Made by a program: the position numbers and the translations under genes
Notes under the pieces: generated by a model
What the model was told of the DNA's origin: nothing
The model's database searches: none
Seen by the model: only the letters and a program-made list of their open reading frames with translations
Source of the DNA: Erysipelothrix sp.
GTDB lineage: Bacteria > Bacillota_I > Bacilli_A > Erysipelotrichales > Erysipelotrichaceae
Reading direction: 5' to 3'
DNA length: 56,232 nucleotides
Assembly (NCBI GenBank): GCA_012512595.1
Contig: JAAZDW010000022.1
Coordinates: 1-56,232, forward strand
In this document: positions 17,720 through 27,473 of the stretch, in pieces
Position numbering within the stretch: position 1 is the first letter of the stretch
Layout of the letters: each line of letters begins with the position of its first letter

Positions 17720-20017
17720 CTATTTTTTAATTTTTATTAACTCGCTATTAATAGCATACATCATTTTATCATTAAACTGTTTTGAGTCAAAATTAGCTAA
17801 GAAACTTAATTTAAATCCTTTTGCCATTTCAAGCATTGGGTTATTTTCAAAATCACCTAAATATTTTCTCAAGACAACCATTGCTTCTTCACTTTCAAGA
17901 ATTTCTGCGAAAGTTGATTCAATTGAGTAAACATTATCAGCGATTATTAATTCTTTTATTTCAATATCGTCAACATCTGGTGAATCAAACCAGTTACCGA
18001 CAAATGTTTTATCACTTTTTTTGATAAGATAACTTTCATTTGGTGCTGTGACCTTATTAAACATTGCAACATCTTTTATGTCTTTATCTCCATCTTTAGC
18101 TTTTGCAGTTATATAATTAACACCATCTTTTAAAACAATATCATCAAAAGTCACTGTATGATTAATAGCTGTCTTTGTAGAAACTTCGACATCATTTAAG
18201 TACAAAGTAACTTCTTCACAGTTTGTGTAAACTTTTACTGCAATAGTTTTGGTTGCTCTATCGATAAAACGTTTGCTAGTTATATGCACAAGCTTTTCAT
18301 CTGACCAATTAGCCTTGTACATATAGAAGGCGTCTTTCTTTATTTTTCGGTCATAAGTAATTAGGCCCTTGTTATTTCGCCCTTTAACTCCGCCTTCATC
18401 TCTAATATTGGCGCCAAAGTCAAACATATTCCAAACATAAGTTGCCCACAAAAACTCAAATTTATTGAAAATATTTAATACTATTTCATGGTATAAAGTA
18501 TGGTACTCTTCAGTATAATCGCCAACCGCTGGATTGGCAGTATGATATTCTATAATTCCCTCTGCACCATATTCAGATATACATAAAGGGACTTTTGGAT
18601 TAGTACTGTGGTAGTCTTTTATCCACTCTTCAAAATCTTCGGCTTTACCTTCATACCAGCCAAAATAACGATTAAAGCCAACAATATCTGTTAAGAAGTT
18701 ATATTCATCATCTTTACCAAATAGCATAATATTAGCCATTGTTGTTAATCTTGTTGGGTCTTCTTTTTTAGTTAACTGATTTAATTCATTAACAACTTTC
18801 CTAACTTCTGGTCGATCTCCTCCAATTTGAATTTCATTTTGAATTCCCCAAAACATTATTGAGGGGTGGTTATAGTTTTGTCTAATTAATTCTGTCATTT
18901 GTAACTTAGCATTTTTTCCTTCTAAATCTGTTTCTGACATTTTTGATATGAATGGTATTTCTGCCCAAACTACCATACCTTCTTGGTCACATAAATCATA
19001 GAAGTATTGATCTTGTTGATAATGAGCTAGCCTTATCGAGTTTGCCCCGACCTCTTTAATTAACTCCATGTCTTCTTTATGCTCTTTTGGTGTAATTGCC
19101 CATCCCATATTTTTTCGGTCTTGGTGTCTTGAAACACCCTTTAATTTTGTTTGTTTTCCATTTAAGAAAAAGCCCTTTTCAGGATCGACATTAAATGTTC
19201 TAACCCCAAAAGGAATAATAAGCTCATCTAAAACATCATTAAAACTTGTTAAATAAACTTTTGCTGAATACATATAAGGGTTATTGCGTGCCTGCCATAA
19301 AGTAGGTTTGTCAATAACTATTGGCATTTCAATTTCTTTATTTTCCTTTGCCGATAAAACAACTTCTTTAGCTGCATAAGTTACAATATTATTGTCGGCA
19401 TCTAATATATCAATCCACAACCTAACATTTTTATCTTCATTGTTTGAGTTAACCAGCTTGGACTTAATAGTTAAACAAGCTTCTTGCTCACTTACACTAT
19501 CTTGGCTAATGTATACACCTTGGGAACCATAGTCCATTAAGTCAAGGTGGACATTATTTGTGATAATAAGATTTACATCTCGGTAAATACCGCCAAAAAA
19601 GGTAAAGTCAGCCATTAGTGGATAAACATCGTCAACATATGTATTATCAACCTTAACCGCTAATACATTATTTCCACCGGGATTCATTGCTTGTGTGATA
19701 TCAAATCTAAATCTTGCATAGCCACCCTTATGTTGGCCTAAGTGCTGTCCATTTAAGTAGGCGTCGGTAATACTGTTAGAACCATTAAATTCAATAAATA
19801 CTCTGTTTCCCTTTGCCATTGAATCGATGTTTAGATCTTTTCGATACCAAGATGCACCTCGGTGATAATCACTACCAGTCGTACCATCGATGGCGTTCCA
19901 AGTATGCGGAACATTTACTGTTTCCCATTGACTATCGTCAAAGTCAATATTTTTAGATAATTCTACATCTTCTTTTAAAAACTTCCAATTCTTGTTGATA
20001 TTAATAAATTCTTTCAT
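17720..20017 (-). CDS. GH2 family beta-galactosidase/beta-glucuronidase with C-terminal helical tail
   Basis: GVSRHQDRKNMGWAI; SIMFWGIQNEIQIGG acid/base; VPLCISEYGAEG nucleophile. Confidence 0.9.
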   Translation of the reverse strand: MKEFININKNWKFLKEDVELSKNIDFDDSQWETVNVPHTWNAIDGTTGSDYHRGASWYRKDLNIDSMAKGNRVFIEFNGSNSITDAYLNGQHLGQHKGGYARFRFDITQAMNPGGNNVLAVKVDNTYVDDVYPLMADFTFFGGIYRDVNLIITNNVHLDLMDYGSQGVYISQDSVSEQEACLTIKSKLVNSNNEDKNVRLWIDILDADNNIVTYAAKEVVLSAKENKEIEMPIVIDKPTLWQARNNPYMYSAKVYLTSFNDVLDELIIPFGVRTFNVDPEKGFFLNGKQTKLKGVSRHQDRKNMGWAITPKEHKEDMELIKEVGANSIRLAHYQQDQYFYDLCDQEGMVVWAEIPFISKMSETDLEGKNAKLQMTELIRQNYNHPSIMFWGIQNEIQIGGDRPEVRKVVNELNQLTKKEDPTRLTTMANIMLFGKDDEYNFLTDIVGFNRYFGWYEGKAEDFEEWIKDYHSTNPKVPLCISEYGAEGIIEYHTANPAVGDYTEEYHTLYHEIVLNIFNKFEFLWATYVWNMFDFGANIRDEGGVKGRNNKGLITYDRKIKKDAFYMYKANWSDEKLVHITSKRFIDRATKTIAVKVYTNCEEVTLYLNDVEVSTKTAINHTVTFDDIVLKDGVNYITAKAKDGDKDIKDVAMFNKVTAPNESYLIKKSDKTFVGNWFDSPDVDDIEIKELIIADNVYSIESTFAEILESEEAMVVLRKYLGDFENNPMLEMAKGFKLSFLANFDSKQFNDKMMYAINSELIKIKK

Positions 20018-20247
20018 TATTTACCTCCTAAAGTATTTTTTCAATGATATAGATTCATTATAATAAATCAACTACTTTAAAGATAGTAATATTTTGTGTC
20101 GATTAGAAATAAATCGTATTATTTTAGAAATATTTGATTATTTAAAGATTACAAAAATAAGAAAATTGAGAATTGTATTTAAAAATATTCAAAAAAGACC
20201 AAGTATATGAACGATTAAAAGACTTTAAGAAGTTTTTCACATTAGGC

Positions 20248-20276
20248 TTGACACTTGTATACAAGTTGGTTATAAT
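20248..20276 (+). promoter_or_regulatory. promoter with palindromic operator in the spacer
   Basis: TTGACA 20248-20253, 17-bp spacer, TATAAT 20271-20276; ACTTGTATACAAGT perfect palindrome 20253-20266. Confidence 0.8.
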
Positions 20277-20283
20277 GTTTTTG

Positions 20284-20297
20284 TGATACCGCTATCA
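20284..20297. promoter_or_regulatory. cre (CcpA catabolite-responsive element) candidate
   Basis: TGATACCGCTATCA fits TGWNANCGNTNWCA at every constrained position. Confidence 0.65.
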
Positions 20298-20347
20298 AGG
20301 CGGAGAATCATTTGTAAAACAACTAAGTTTGTTTTGAGGAGGAAAAG

Positions 20348-22057
20348 ATGGATTATAAAAAAGTTTCACGTAGAATTCTTAAAGCTGTAGGTGGTAGAAA
20401 TAATATTCTACTACTAGAACAGTGTGCAACAAGATTGCTTTTTTCGATTAAAGACGAGTCTTTAGTAGATATAGCTGCTCTTGAAAAGATTGATGGTGTA
20501 TTAGGGGTTAATCAATCAAGAAATTTAGAAGTTGCTATAGGTACAGAAGTGGGCCAAGTTTTTGCGGCTCTTGCGCAAGCAGAAGTTACTATTAAAGGTA
20601 AAGTTGGCCAAAGCGTTTATAATGAAGTTGCTCTTTGGAGATTAGGGCTCTTTGCATTTAATAACACAGCTACTAATCTTTACATGATTGGTATGGCTTA
20701 TGTTTCTTATTATGCAAGTGGTATTGCCGGTTTAGCGGTAGTTACAGTTGGTACAATTTTAACTTTAATGAGAATTTTTGATGGATTTACAGATCCTATT
20801 GTTGGATATTTTATTGATAAAACAGACGGTAAGTTTGGTAAGTTTAGACCATTTATGGTTGCGGGTAACGTTATCTTAGGGATAATGACACTTACTATTT
20901 ATCATACAACTCACTTAGTTGATCCTAAATATAGACTAGTTTACTTCATAGCAATGTATGCAATTTATATTATTGGTTATACATTTCAAACAGCATGTAC
21001 AAAAGCTGGACAGGCTGCTATGACTAATAATCCTGAAACAAGACCAAAATTTGGATTGTTTGATATGCTTTACAATAGTATTATAATGACAGGTATTTCA
21101 TTATATGTTTCAACATATTTGGTGCCAAAACATGGTGGTTTCCAAGAACTTGCTTTATTTCATGAATTAGCCTTAACAGTAGTTATCTTCTCAGGAATAC
21201 TGACAGCACTAGCAGTAATTGGTATTTGGACTAAAGATAGAACAGAATTCTTTGGTTTAGGTGAAGGTTCTACTAAAACTACGTTTAAAGATTACTGGCC
21301 AGTTCTTAAAGGTAATAGACCTCTTCAAATGTTAATTGTAGCTGCAGGTACTGATAAAATTGCTTTAAGTGTTGCTGGTAACGCAACAGTAGCAGTAATG
21401 TTATACGGAATTATTATTGGCGACTTCTCATTAAGTGGATTGATAGGGATGATTGTGTTAGTTCCAACTCTACTAATAACTCTATGGGGAACAAAGTATG
21501 CTGGTAAATTTGGGCAGAAAAAAGCCTTAGTATTTGGTACTCAAGCATCAATTGTAATGTATGGTATCTTATTTCTATTCTTTTTATTAGCTGACCCAAC
21601 TCAAATTAGTCTTAAAAACTTTGGGTTGACAACTGCACTATTTTTAATACTACTTATAATATCAAACGGAGCAAAGACAATTTCTGGAGCCTTTGTTATT
21701 CCGATGATTTCTGACTGTGCTGACTATGAAACTTATAAGAGTGGACGCTTTGTACCAGGTATGATGGGAACACTATTCTCATTTGTTGATAAGCTTATAT
21801 CTTCTTTTGCTTCAATGATAATTGCATTTTCAGTAGCGGCTATTGGGTTTACTGATAGAATGCCAGATATTACAGATGGCGCGACTCCACAAATATTCTG
21901 GCTTACAATGGCTCTGTTTATTGGCTTACCAGTTTTAGGTTGGATTGCTTCACTAATAGCTATGAAATTCTATGACTTAGACAAAGAGAAAATGATTGAA
22001 GTTCAAAAACATATTCAATCTGAAAAAGAAAAATACATACTATCACAAGTTGAATAA
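20348..22057 (+). CDS. GPH-family sugar symporter with N-terminal glucose-type PTS EIIB domain
   Basis: Residues 1 to about 80: ILKAVGGRNNILLLEQCATRLLFSIKDESLVDIAALEKIDGVLGVNQSRNLEVAIGTEVGQVFAAL (EIIB with phospho-Cys CATRL); then a GPH MFS domain (RIFDGFTDPIVGYFIDKTDGKFGKFRPFMV). Confidence 0.85.
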   Translation: MDYKKVSRRILKAVGGRNNILLLEQCATRLLFSIKDESLVDIAALEKIDGVLGVNQSRNLEVAIGTEVGQVFAALAQAEVTIKGKVGQSVYNEVALWRLGLFAFNNTATNLYMIGMAYVSYYASGIAGLAVVTVGTILTLMRIFDGFTDPIVGYFIDKTDGKFGKFRPFMVAGNVILGIMTLTIYHTTHLVDPKYRLVYFIAMYAIYIIGYTFQTACTKAGQAAMTNNPETRPKFGLFDMLYNSIIMTGISLYVSTYLVPKHGGFQELALFHELALTVVIFSGILTALAVIGIWTKDRTEFFGLGEGSTKTTFKDYWPVLKGNRPLQMLIVAAGTDKIALSVAGNATVAVMLYGIIIGDFSLSGLIGMIVLVPTLLITLWGTKYAGKFGQKKALVFGTQASIVMYGILFLFFLLADPTQISLKNFGLTTALFLILLIISNGAKTISGAFVIPMISDCADYETYKSGRFVPGMMGTLFSFVDKLISSFASMIIAFSVAAIGFTDRMPDITDGATPQIFWLTMALFIGLPVLGWIASLIAMKFYDLDKEKMIEVQKHIQSEKEKYILSQVE

Positions 22058-22070
22058 TTGATTAAATAAT

Positions 22071-22100
22071 AGTGAGCAATGACCTTGGTCCTTGCTCACT
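22071..22100 (+). other. strong intercistronic hairpin without U tract
   Basis: AGTGAGCAA-t-GACC-tt-GGTC-c-TTGCTCACT. Confidence 0.7.
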
Positions 22101-22130
22101 TATGTGATTAAAAAGGAAGGGACTGATTAA

Positions 22131-23015
22131 ATGATAGAAAATATTCACGTTTCTGGATTTTCGGATGAAATATCTTCTGATTTTATAGAACAGTTAGAAC
22201 ACGTTACAAAGTTAGGTATGTCTTATATATCTATAAGAGGTGTTGATAAAAGAAACATTAATGATTATACAATTGAAGAAATTAATGACTATGTCAAACC
22301 GACTTTAGAAAAATACAAAGTTTCAATTTCTAGTATTGGATCTCCTATTGGTAAAGTGTTTATTGATGATGAAGAAGGATTTATTAAACAAAAAGAAGAT
22401 TTACACCGCCTTTGTGAAATAGCTAATATTCTGGGTACCAAGTATATAAGGATATTTAGTTTCTACATTCCAAAGGATGAAGGAGCAGATGCTTATCGTG
22501 ATAATGTAATTAGTAAATTGAAGGAATATGTTGCTATTGCAGCTAAATATGATGTCATTTTACTCCATGAAAATGAAAAAGATATCTTTGGTGACACTGA
22601 TGTTCGTTGTTTAGAAATTTTAAAGGGCGTAAATTCTTCGTATTTCAAAGCGATTTTTGACTTTGCTAACTTTGTCCAAGTTAATGTTGAGACACTACCA
22701 GCTTATAAATTGCTAGAATCAGAAATTGTTTATATTCACATCAAAGATGCCGTATTTGATTTAAATGAAAATGTTCTTTGTGGAACAGGTGACGGAAATA
22801 TTAAAGAAATTCTAAAAGATTTAATTTCAAAAGGTTACCAAGGGTTTTTAACTCTTGAGCCGCATCTAGTTATGTTTGATTCCTTGCAAGATTTAGAACT
22901 CGAAGCAGCAGAAGATGTAATTAAGGCTGACAAGGCAAAAGATGGTGCAGAAGGTTATCAAATGCAATATGATGCCTTATTAGAAATATTAAAAGAAATA
23001 GAAGGAGAGATATAA
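22131..23015 (+). CDS. sugar phosphate isomerase/epimerase family TIM-barrel protein
   Basis: AP_endonuc_2-like: LLHENEKDIFGDT, AIFDFANFVQ, YIHIKDA, LTLEPHL. Confidence 0.85.
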   Translation: MIENIHVSGFSDEISSDFIEQLEHVTKLGMSYISIRGVDKRNINDYTIEEINDYVKPTLEKYKVSISSIGSPIGKVFIDDEEGFIKQKEDLHRLCEIANILGTKYIRIFSFYIPKDEGADAYRDNVISKLKEYVAIAAKYDVILLHENEKDIFGDTDVRCLEILKGVNSSYFKAIFDFANFVQVNVETLPAYKLLESEIVYIHIKDAVFDLNENVLCGTGDGNIKEILKDLISKGYQGFLTLEPHLVMFDSLQDLELEAAEDVIKADKAKDGAEGYQMQYDALLEILKEIEGEI

Positions 23016-24182
23016 ATGAAAAAAGTAAGACTTGGAATTATTGGTTTCGGTGCAGAAGGTGGACTATATGGTCAACTTCTTAATAATGGCTTAGTTTCAA
23101 ATATGGAAATTGGTGCGATTTGTGATATTGACCCAGCTAAAGAAGCTTTAGCAGAGGAAAAACATCCAGGAGTACCATTTTATGACCATTACATTAAAAT
23201 GTTAGAAAGTGGAGATGTAGATGCAATTGTTACTACTGTTCCTCACTTTTTCCATACAGAAATGGCAATTGAAGCTTTAGACCGTGGATTTCACGTTCTA
23301 GGTGAAAAACCAGCAGGTGTTTATACTAAAGAAGTTGAGAGAATGAATGCTAAGGCAGCACAGCATCCAGAATTAACATTTGGAGTATTCTTCAACCAAA
23401 GAATGAACCCTCTATATCAAAAATTAAAAGAAATTGTAGAAAATGGCGAGATTGGTCAAATAAGACGTTCTAGCTGGATAATCACTAACTGGTGGAGACC
23501 ACAAGGGTACTTTGATCAAAGTGATTGGAGAGCAACTTGGGGTGGCGAAGGTGGAGGAGTTTTAGTTAACCAAGCACCACACCAATTAGACTTATGGCAA
23601 TGGATTTGTGGAGTACCAAAAAAGGTTTTTGCAAAGAATGCTTACGGATTTAGAAGAGACATTGCAACTGAAGACGAAGTTAACTGTATTGTTGACTATG
23701 GAGATGGTGTAACGGGTTCATTTACAACATGTACTCATGATATTGTTGGTACTGATAGATTTGAAATCTTGGGTGACCAAGGGAAAATTGTAGTTGAAAA
23801 TAGTAAGACGGCAACAATTACTCGTTTAAAGAAACCTGAAGTTGAATTAAGTAATAATATGGACATGAGTGATGTTATGAAACTGTTCATGGGTGGAATG
23901 GATTTATCAGAAATTTGGGAAGTTGAAACTCTTGAATTTGCACCAGAAGGACACGGATTACAACATGCAAGAGTTTTAGAAAACTTTGCGGCTAATATCC
24001 TAGACGGCACACCACTAGTTGCACCAGGATCTGATGGAATTGTTGGCGTTAGATTAGCAAATGCAATGCACTTATCAAGCTGGCTTGATAAAGAAGTAAG
24101 TATGGACTTTGATGAAGATGAATATTTAAAACTATTAAATGAAAGAATCGAAGCTGAAGGAAAATACGAAACAAGAGACTAG
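23016..24182 (+). CDS. Gfo/Idh/MocA family oxidoreductase
   Basis: LGIIGFGAEGGLYGQLL; HVLGEKPAGVYTKE. Confidence 0.9.
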   Translation: MKKVRLGIIGFGAEGGLYGQLLNNGLVSNMEIGAICDIDPAKEALAEEKHPGVPFYDHYIKMLESGDVDAIVTTVPHFFHTEMAIEALDRGFHVLGEKPAGVYTKEVERMNAKAAQHPELTFGVFFNQRMNPLYQKLKEIVENGEIGQIRRSSWIITNWWRPQGYFDQSDWRATWGGEGGGVLVNQAPHQLDLWQWICGVPKKVFAKNAYGFRRDIATEDEVNCIVDYGDGVTGSFTTCTHDIVGTDRFEILGDQGKIVVENSKTATITRLKKPEVELSNNMDMSDVMKLFMGGMDLSEIWEVETLEFAPEGHGLQHARVLENFAANILDGTPLVAPGSDGIVGVRLANAMHLSSWLDKEVSMDFDEDEYLKLLNERIEAEGKYETRD

Positions 24183-24201
24183 TTGTTATAGAGGAGATAA
24201 T

Positions 24202-25206
24202 ATGCTTAGAGTTGGAATAATAGGACTTGGAGATATAGCACATATTCATGTGCCATTAATAAACAAAAGCGAAAAAGTTAAACTTGTTGCTATTTGTGAT
24301 ATTGATGAATCCAAAAGAGACTTTGTAAAGGATGTAAATTTCTATACTAATTATGAAGAAATGGTAGAAAAAGAAAACCTGGATATTGTTCACGTATGCC
24401 TGCCACATTATCTACATTATCCTGTAACAAAATTCTTGGTTGAAAACAATGTTCACGTACTACAAGAAAAACCATTAACCCTTGATTATAAAGAAGCTTT
24501 AAAAGCAATTGAATTAAGTAAAAATACTGATGCTAAAATTGCCGTCTGTTTCCAAAACAGACGCAATGCCTCAGTTATAAAATTGTTAGAAATGGTCGCT
24601 AGTGAAGATTATGGAAAAGTCAAAGGCGTAAAAGGCTTAGTAGCTTGGGCACGTCCTAAGGCTTACTATGAAGATAAATGTTGGCGTGGAACATGGAAAT
24701 ATGCTGGTGGTGGAGCAATGATTAATCAATCAATTCACACCTTAGATATTATGCAATTGGTAGGGAAAAACATTATCAGTGTCACTGGATCAACAAGTCA
24801 ACTGCTAGATTATGAAATTGAAGTTGAAGATACAGTAGTGGCAAACATTGAATTTGAAAACGATGTTAAAGGATTTTACATGGCTACAAATGCAAATGTT
24901 GTTAATGATAGTGTTGAGATTAAAGTATATTTGGAAAAAGCAGAGTTAACGATTAGAAATAGTAAGTTATATATAACAGATGATAAACATGACGAGTTAG
25001 AATTAATTGAAGATGCCACTCTTGGTGGCCCTAAATCATATTATGGAGCAAGTCATGAGATTATTTTTGAAGAGTTTTATGACGCAGTCATAAATGATAC
25101 TGATGATTATGTGACGGTCGAAGATGCCGCTGTTTCAATCAAAATGATTGATGCAATCCATATTTCATCAAAAGAGAAACGTAAAGTAAAGATGGAGGAA
25201 GTATAA
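24202..25206 (+). CDS. Gfo/Idh/MocA family oxidoreductase
   Basis: MLRVGIIGLGDIAHIHVPLI; HVLQEKPLTLDY; ATG 24202 preceded by gaggagata, downstream of the track start 24139. Confidence 0.9.
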   Translation: MLRVGIIGLGDIAHIHVPLINKSEKVKLVAICDIDESKRDFVKDVNFYTNYEEMVEKENLDIVHVCLPHYLHYPVTKFLVENNVHVLQEKPLTLDYKEALKAIELSKNTDAKIAVCFQNRRNASVIKLLEMVASEDYGKVKGVKGLVAWARPKAYYEDKCWRGTWKYAGGGAMINQSIHTLDIMQLVGKNIISVTGSTSQLLDYEIEVEDTVVANIEFENDVKGFYMATNANVVNDSVEIKVYLEKAELTIRNSKLYITDDKHDELELIEDATLGGPKSYYGASHEIIFEEFYDAVINDTDDYVTVEDAAVSIKMIDAIHISSKEKRKVKMEEV

Positions 25207-25207
25207 T

Positions 25208-26074
25208 ATGAGTAAAGCAAAAATTGGCGTACAAGCAATGATGTTAAAAGGAAAATTTGATGAGCTTGGAGCATATGAAACATTAAAAAAAGTTAGTGAA
25301 ATCGGTTATAACACTATTGAAATTTCACAAATTAAAATGACTGAAGAAAATGTTTCTGAAATGAAAAGAGCATGTGATGACTTTGGAATTAGAGTAGTCG
25401 CAATGTCACCAGCCCTTGAAGGAAATCCAATGATGCCACAAGAAAACTTACAAGATGACTATGACAAAATTGTTGCAGATGCAAAAACACTTAACTGCGA
25501 GTTTTTTAGAATTGGAATGTTACCTATCCCAAGTATGTTTTCATTAGAAAAAGTACTGGAATTCTGTGAGAAGTTAGAAGCAATGGCAGTCAAACTTCAA
25601 GATGATGGAATTAAGTTATACTACCACAACCACCATGTTGAATTTGAAAAGTTTGAAGGTAAATATTTATTAGATATTATCAGAGAAAAAGCTCCTTCAG
25701 TTGGCTTTGAGTTAGATGTTCACTGGGTACAACGCGCCGGTGAAGATCCAGTAAAAATTATTGAAAAATATGCTGGTCTTGTAGATTTAATTCACTTAAA
25801 AGACTACCGTGTTGGATCACTTGATCCATCGGCTTTAGACCATTTAGCAAAAGGCGATTTCAAATCATTCATGGATGAGTTTGCAAATGTAATTCAATTT
25901 GCAGAAGTTGGAGAAGGAAATCTTGACTTTCACGCAATTATTGCTGCAGGACTTAAATCTGGAGCTAAGTATTTCTTAGTTGAACAAGATGACACTTATG
26001 GAAAAGACGCCTTTGAAAGTTTAAAGATTTCATATGATAACCTTGTTGAAATGGGTTATGGGGACATGTTTTAG
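25208..26074 (+). CDS. sugar phosphate isomerase/epimerase family TIM-barrel protein
   Basis: YYHNHHVEFEKFEGKYLLDIIREKAP; FELDVHWVQRAGEDPVKIIEKYAG; LIHLKDY. Confidence 0.9.
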   Translation: MSKAKIGVQAMMLKGKFDELGAYETLKKVSEIGYNTIEISQIKMTEENVSEMKRACDDFGIRVVAMSPALEGNPMMPQENLQDDYDKIVADAKTLNCEFFRIGMLPIPSMFSLEKVLEFCEKLEAMAVKLQDDGIKLYYHNHHVEFEKFEGKYLLDIIREKAPSVGFELDVHWVQRAGEDPVKIIEKYAGLVDLIHLKDYRVGSLDPSALDHLAKGDFKSFMDEFANVIQFAEVGEGNLDFHAIIAAGLKSGAKYFLVEQDDTYGKDAFESLKISYDNLVEMGYGDMF

Positions 26075-26163
26075 AGATTAGTTTTTATTAAATAATAAAA
26101 TGACACAAACAATTATTAGTATAAAACTGCTAATATTAATTAGATATTTATGACAAATGAATT

Positions 26164-26214
26164 TTATTAGTATGGGCTTTTCTCAACATGTAATTGGAGA
26201 AGAGTCCATAAAAA
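26164..26214 (+). terminator. probable terminator/attenuator
   Basis: atgggcttttctc ... gagaagagtccat (with G-U pairs) then aaaaatataat. Confidence 0.45.
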
Positions 26215-26426
26215 TATAATGTAGAGATTGTAAAGACAAGAAAAGTTTCTAAAGTTATATCAAATAAATTCTAAGATTTAATTAACGTACTAATGAGTCC
26301 AACATATTATAGTGCTTATGCTTATAAAAGTGTTATATAATAAGTTTATAAGGAATGTGAAGAAACTTTTTAAAAATTAGATAGTTAATAATAAATTCAT
26401 AATTGTTATAAGAAAGGGAGAATAAT

Positions 26427-27473
26427 ATGAAAATGACATTTAGATGGTACGGAAAAGATGACCCGGTCACATTAAATTATATTCGCCAAATTCCAAATAT
26501 GACAGGTGTTGTAACAGCTGTATACGATGTTCCAGTAGGAGAAGTTTGGCCAAATGAGAAAATAAAAGAATTAAAAGATGAAGTGCATAGTTATGGTTTA
26601 GATATGGAAGTTATTGAGAGTGTTCCAGTCCATGAAGATATCAAGCTTAAAAGAGGAGATTATCAATTATATATTGACAACTTCAAAGAAAATATTAGAA
26701 GACTTGCTGCTCATGGAGTAAAGACAATCTGTTATAACTTTATGCCAGTTTTTGACTGGACTCGATCAGAGTTAAATAAAGAGTTAGAAGATGGAAGTAA
26801 CGCCCTTGTTTTTTATACAGATCAAATCGATAAACTAGACCCAACAAAACTTTCATTACCAGGATGGGACTCCTCTTATTCACCAGAAGAAGTTGCAGAT
26901 TTAATTAAATCATATCAAGATATTGGCAATGAAGGACTATGGGATAACTTAACTTACTTCATCTCCGAAATATTGCCAGTAGCAATTGAAAATGATATCA
27001 ATATGGCAATTCATCCAGATGATCCACCTTGGCCAATTTTTGGAATTCCAAGAATTATCACCAATGAAGAAAACCTTGATAGATTTTTAGCTTTAAATGA
27101 TGACAAACGTCATGGTTTAACTTTATGTTCAGGAAGTTTAGGTTGTTCAACAACTAACGACTTTGTGGCAATGGTAAAAAAATATGCAGGCGCAGAAAGA
27201 ATTCATTTTGCCCACCTTCGTAATGTTAAAATAATTGGTGATGATGGCTCTTTTGAAGAGACAGCTCACTATTCAAGCTGTGGATCATTAGATATGGTTG
27301 AAATCTTAAAAGCCTATCATGATGCTGGCTTTAAGGGTTATGTAAGACCAGATCATGGTCGAATGATTTGGGGCGAAACTGGAAAACCAGGATACGGATT
27401 ATATGATCGTGCCTTAGGTGCAATGTACTTAGGTGGAATCTGGGAAACCTTAGAGAAATTAGGAGGCAAATAA
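26427..27473 (+). CDS. uxuA: mannonate dehydratase
   Basis: [68 protein letters not shown]. Confidence 0.95.
   Translation: MKMTFRWYGKDDPVTLNYIRQIPNMTGVVTAVYDVPVGEVWPNEKIKELKDEVHSYGLDMEVIESVPVHEDIKLKRGDYQLYIDNFKENIRRLAAHGVKTICYNFMPVFDWTRSELNKELEDGSNALVFYTDQIDKLDPTKLSLPGWDSSYSPEEVADLIKSYQDIGNEGLWDNLTYFISEILPVAIENDINMAIHPDDPPWPIFGIPRIITNEENLDRFLALNDDKRHGLTLCSGSLGCSTTNDFVAMVKKYAGAERIHFAHLRNVKIIGDDGSFEETAHYSSCGSLDMVEILKAYHDAGFKGYVRPDHGRMIWGETGKPGYGLYDRALGAMYLGGIWETLEKLGGK

Noticed and set aside
22131-26074. Direct assignment as a C-glycoside cleavage (DgpABC-type) operon
   Set aside because: No DUF6379-like partner is visible, so only the broader oxidation-elimination hypothesis is proposed.
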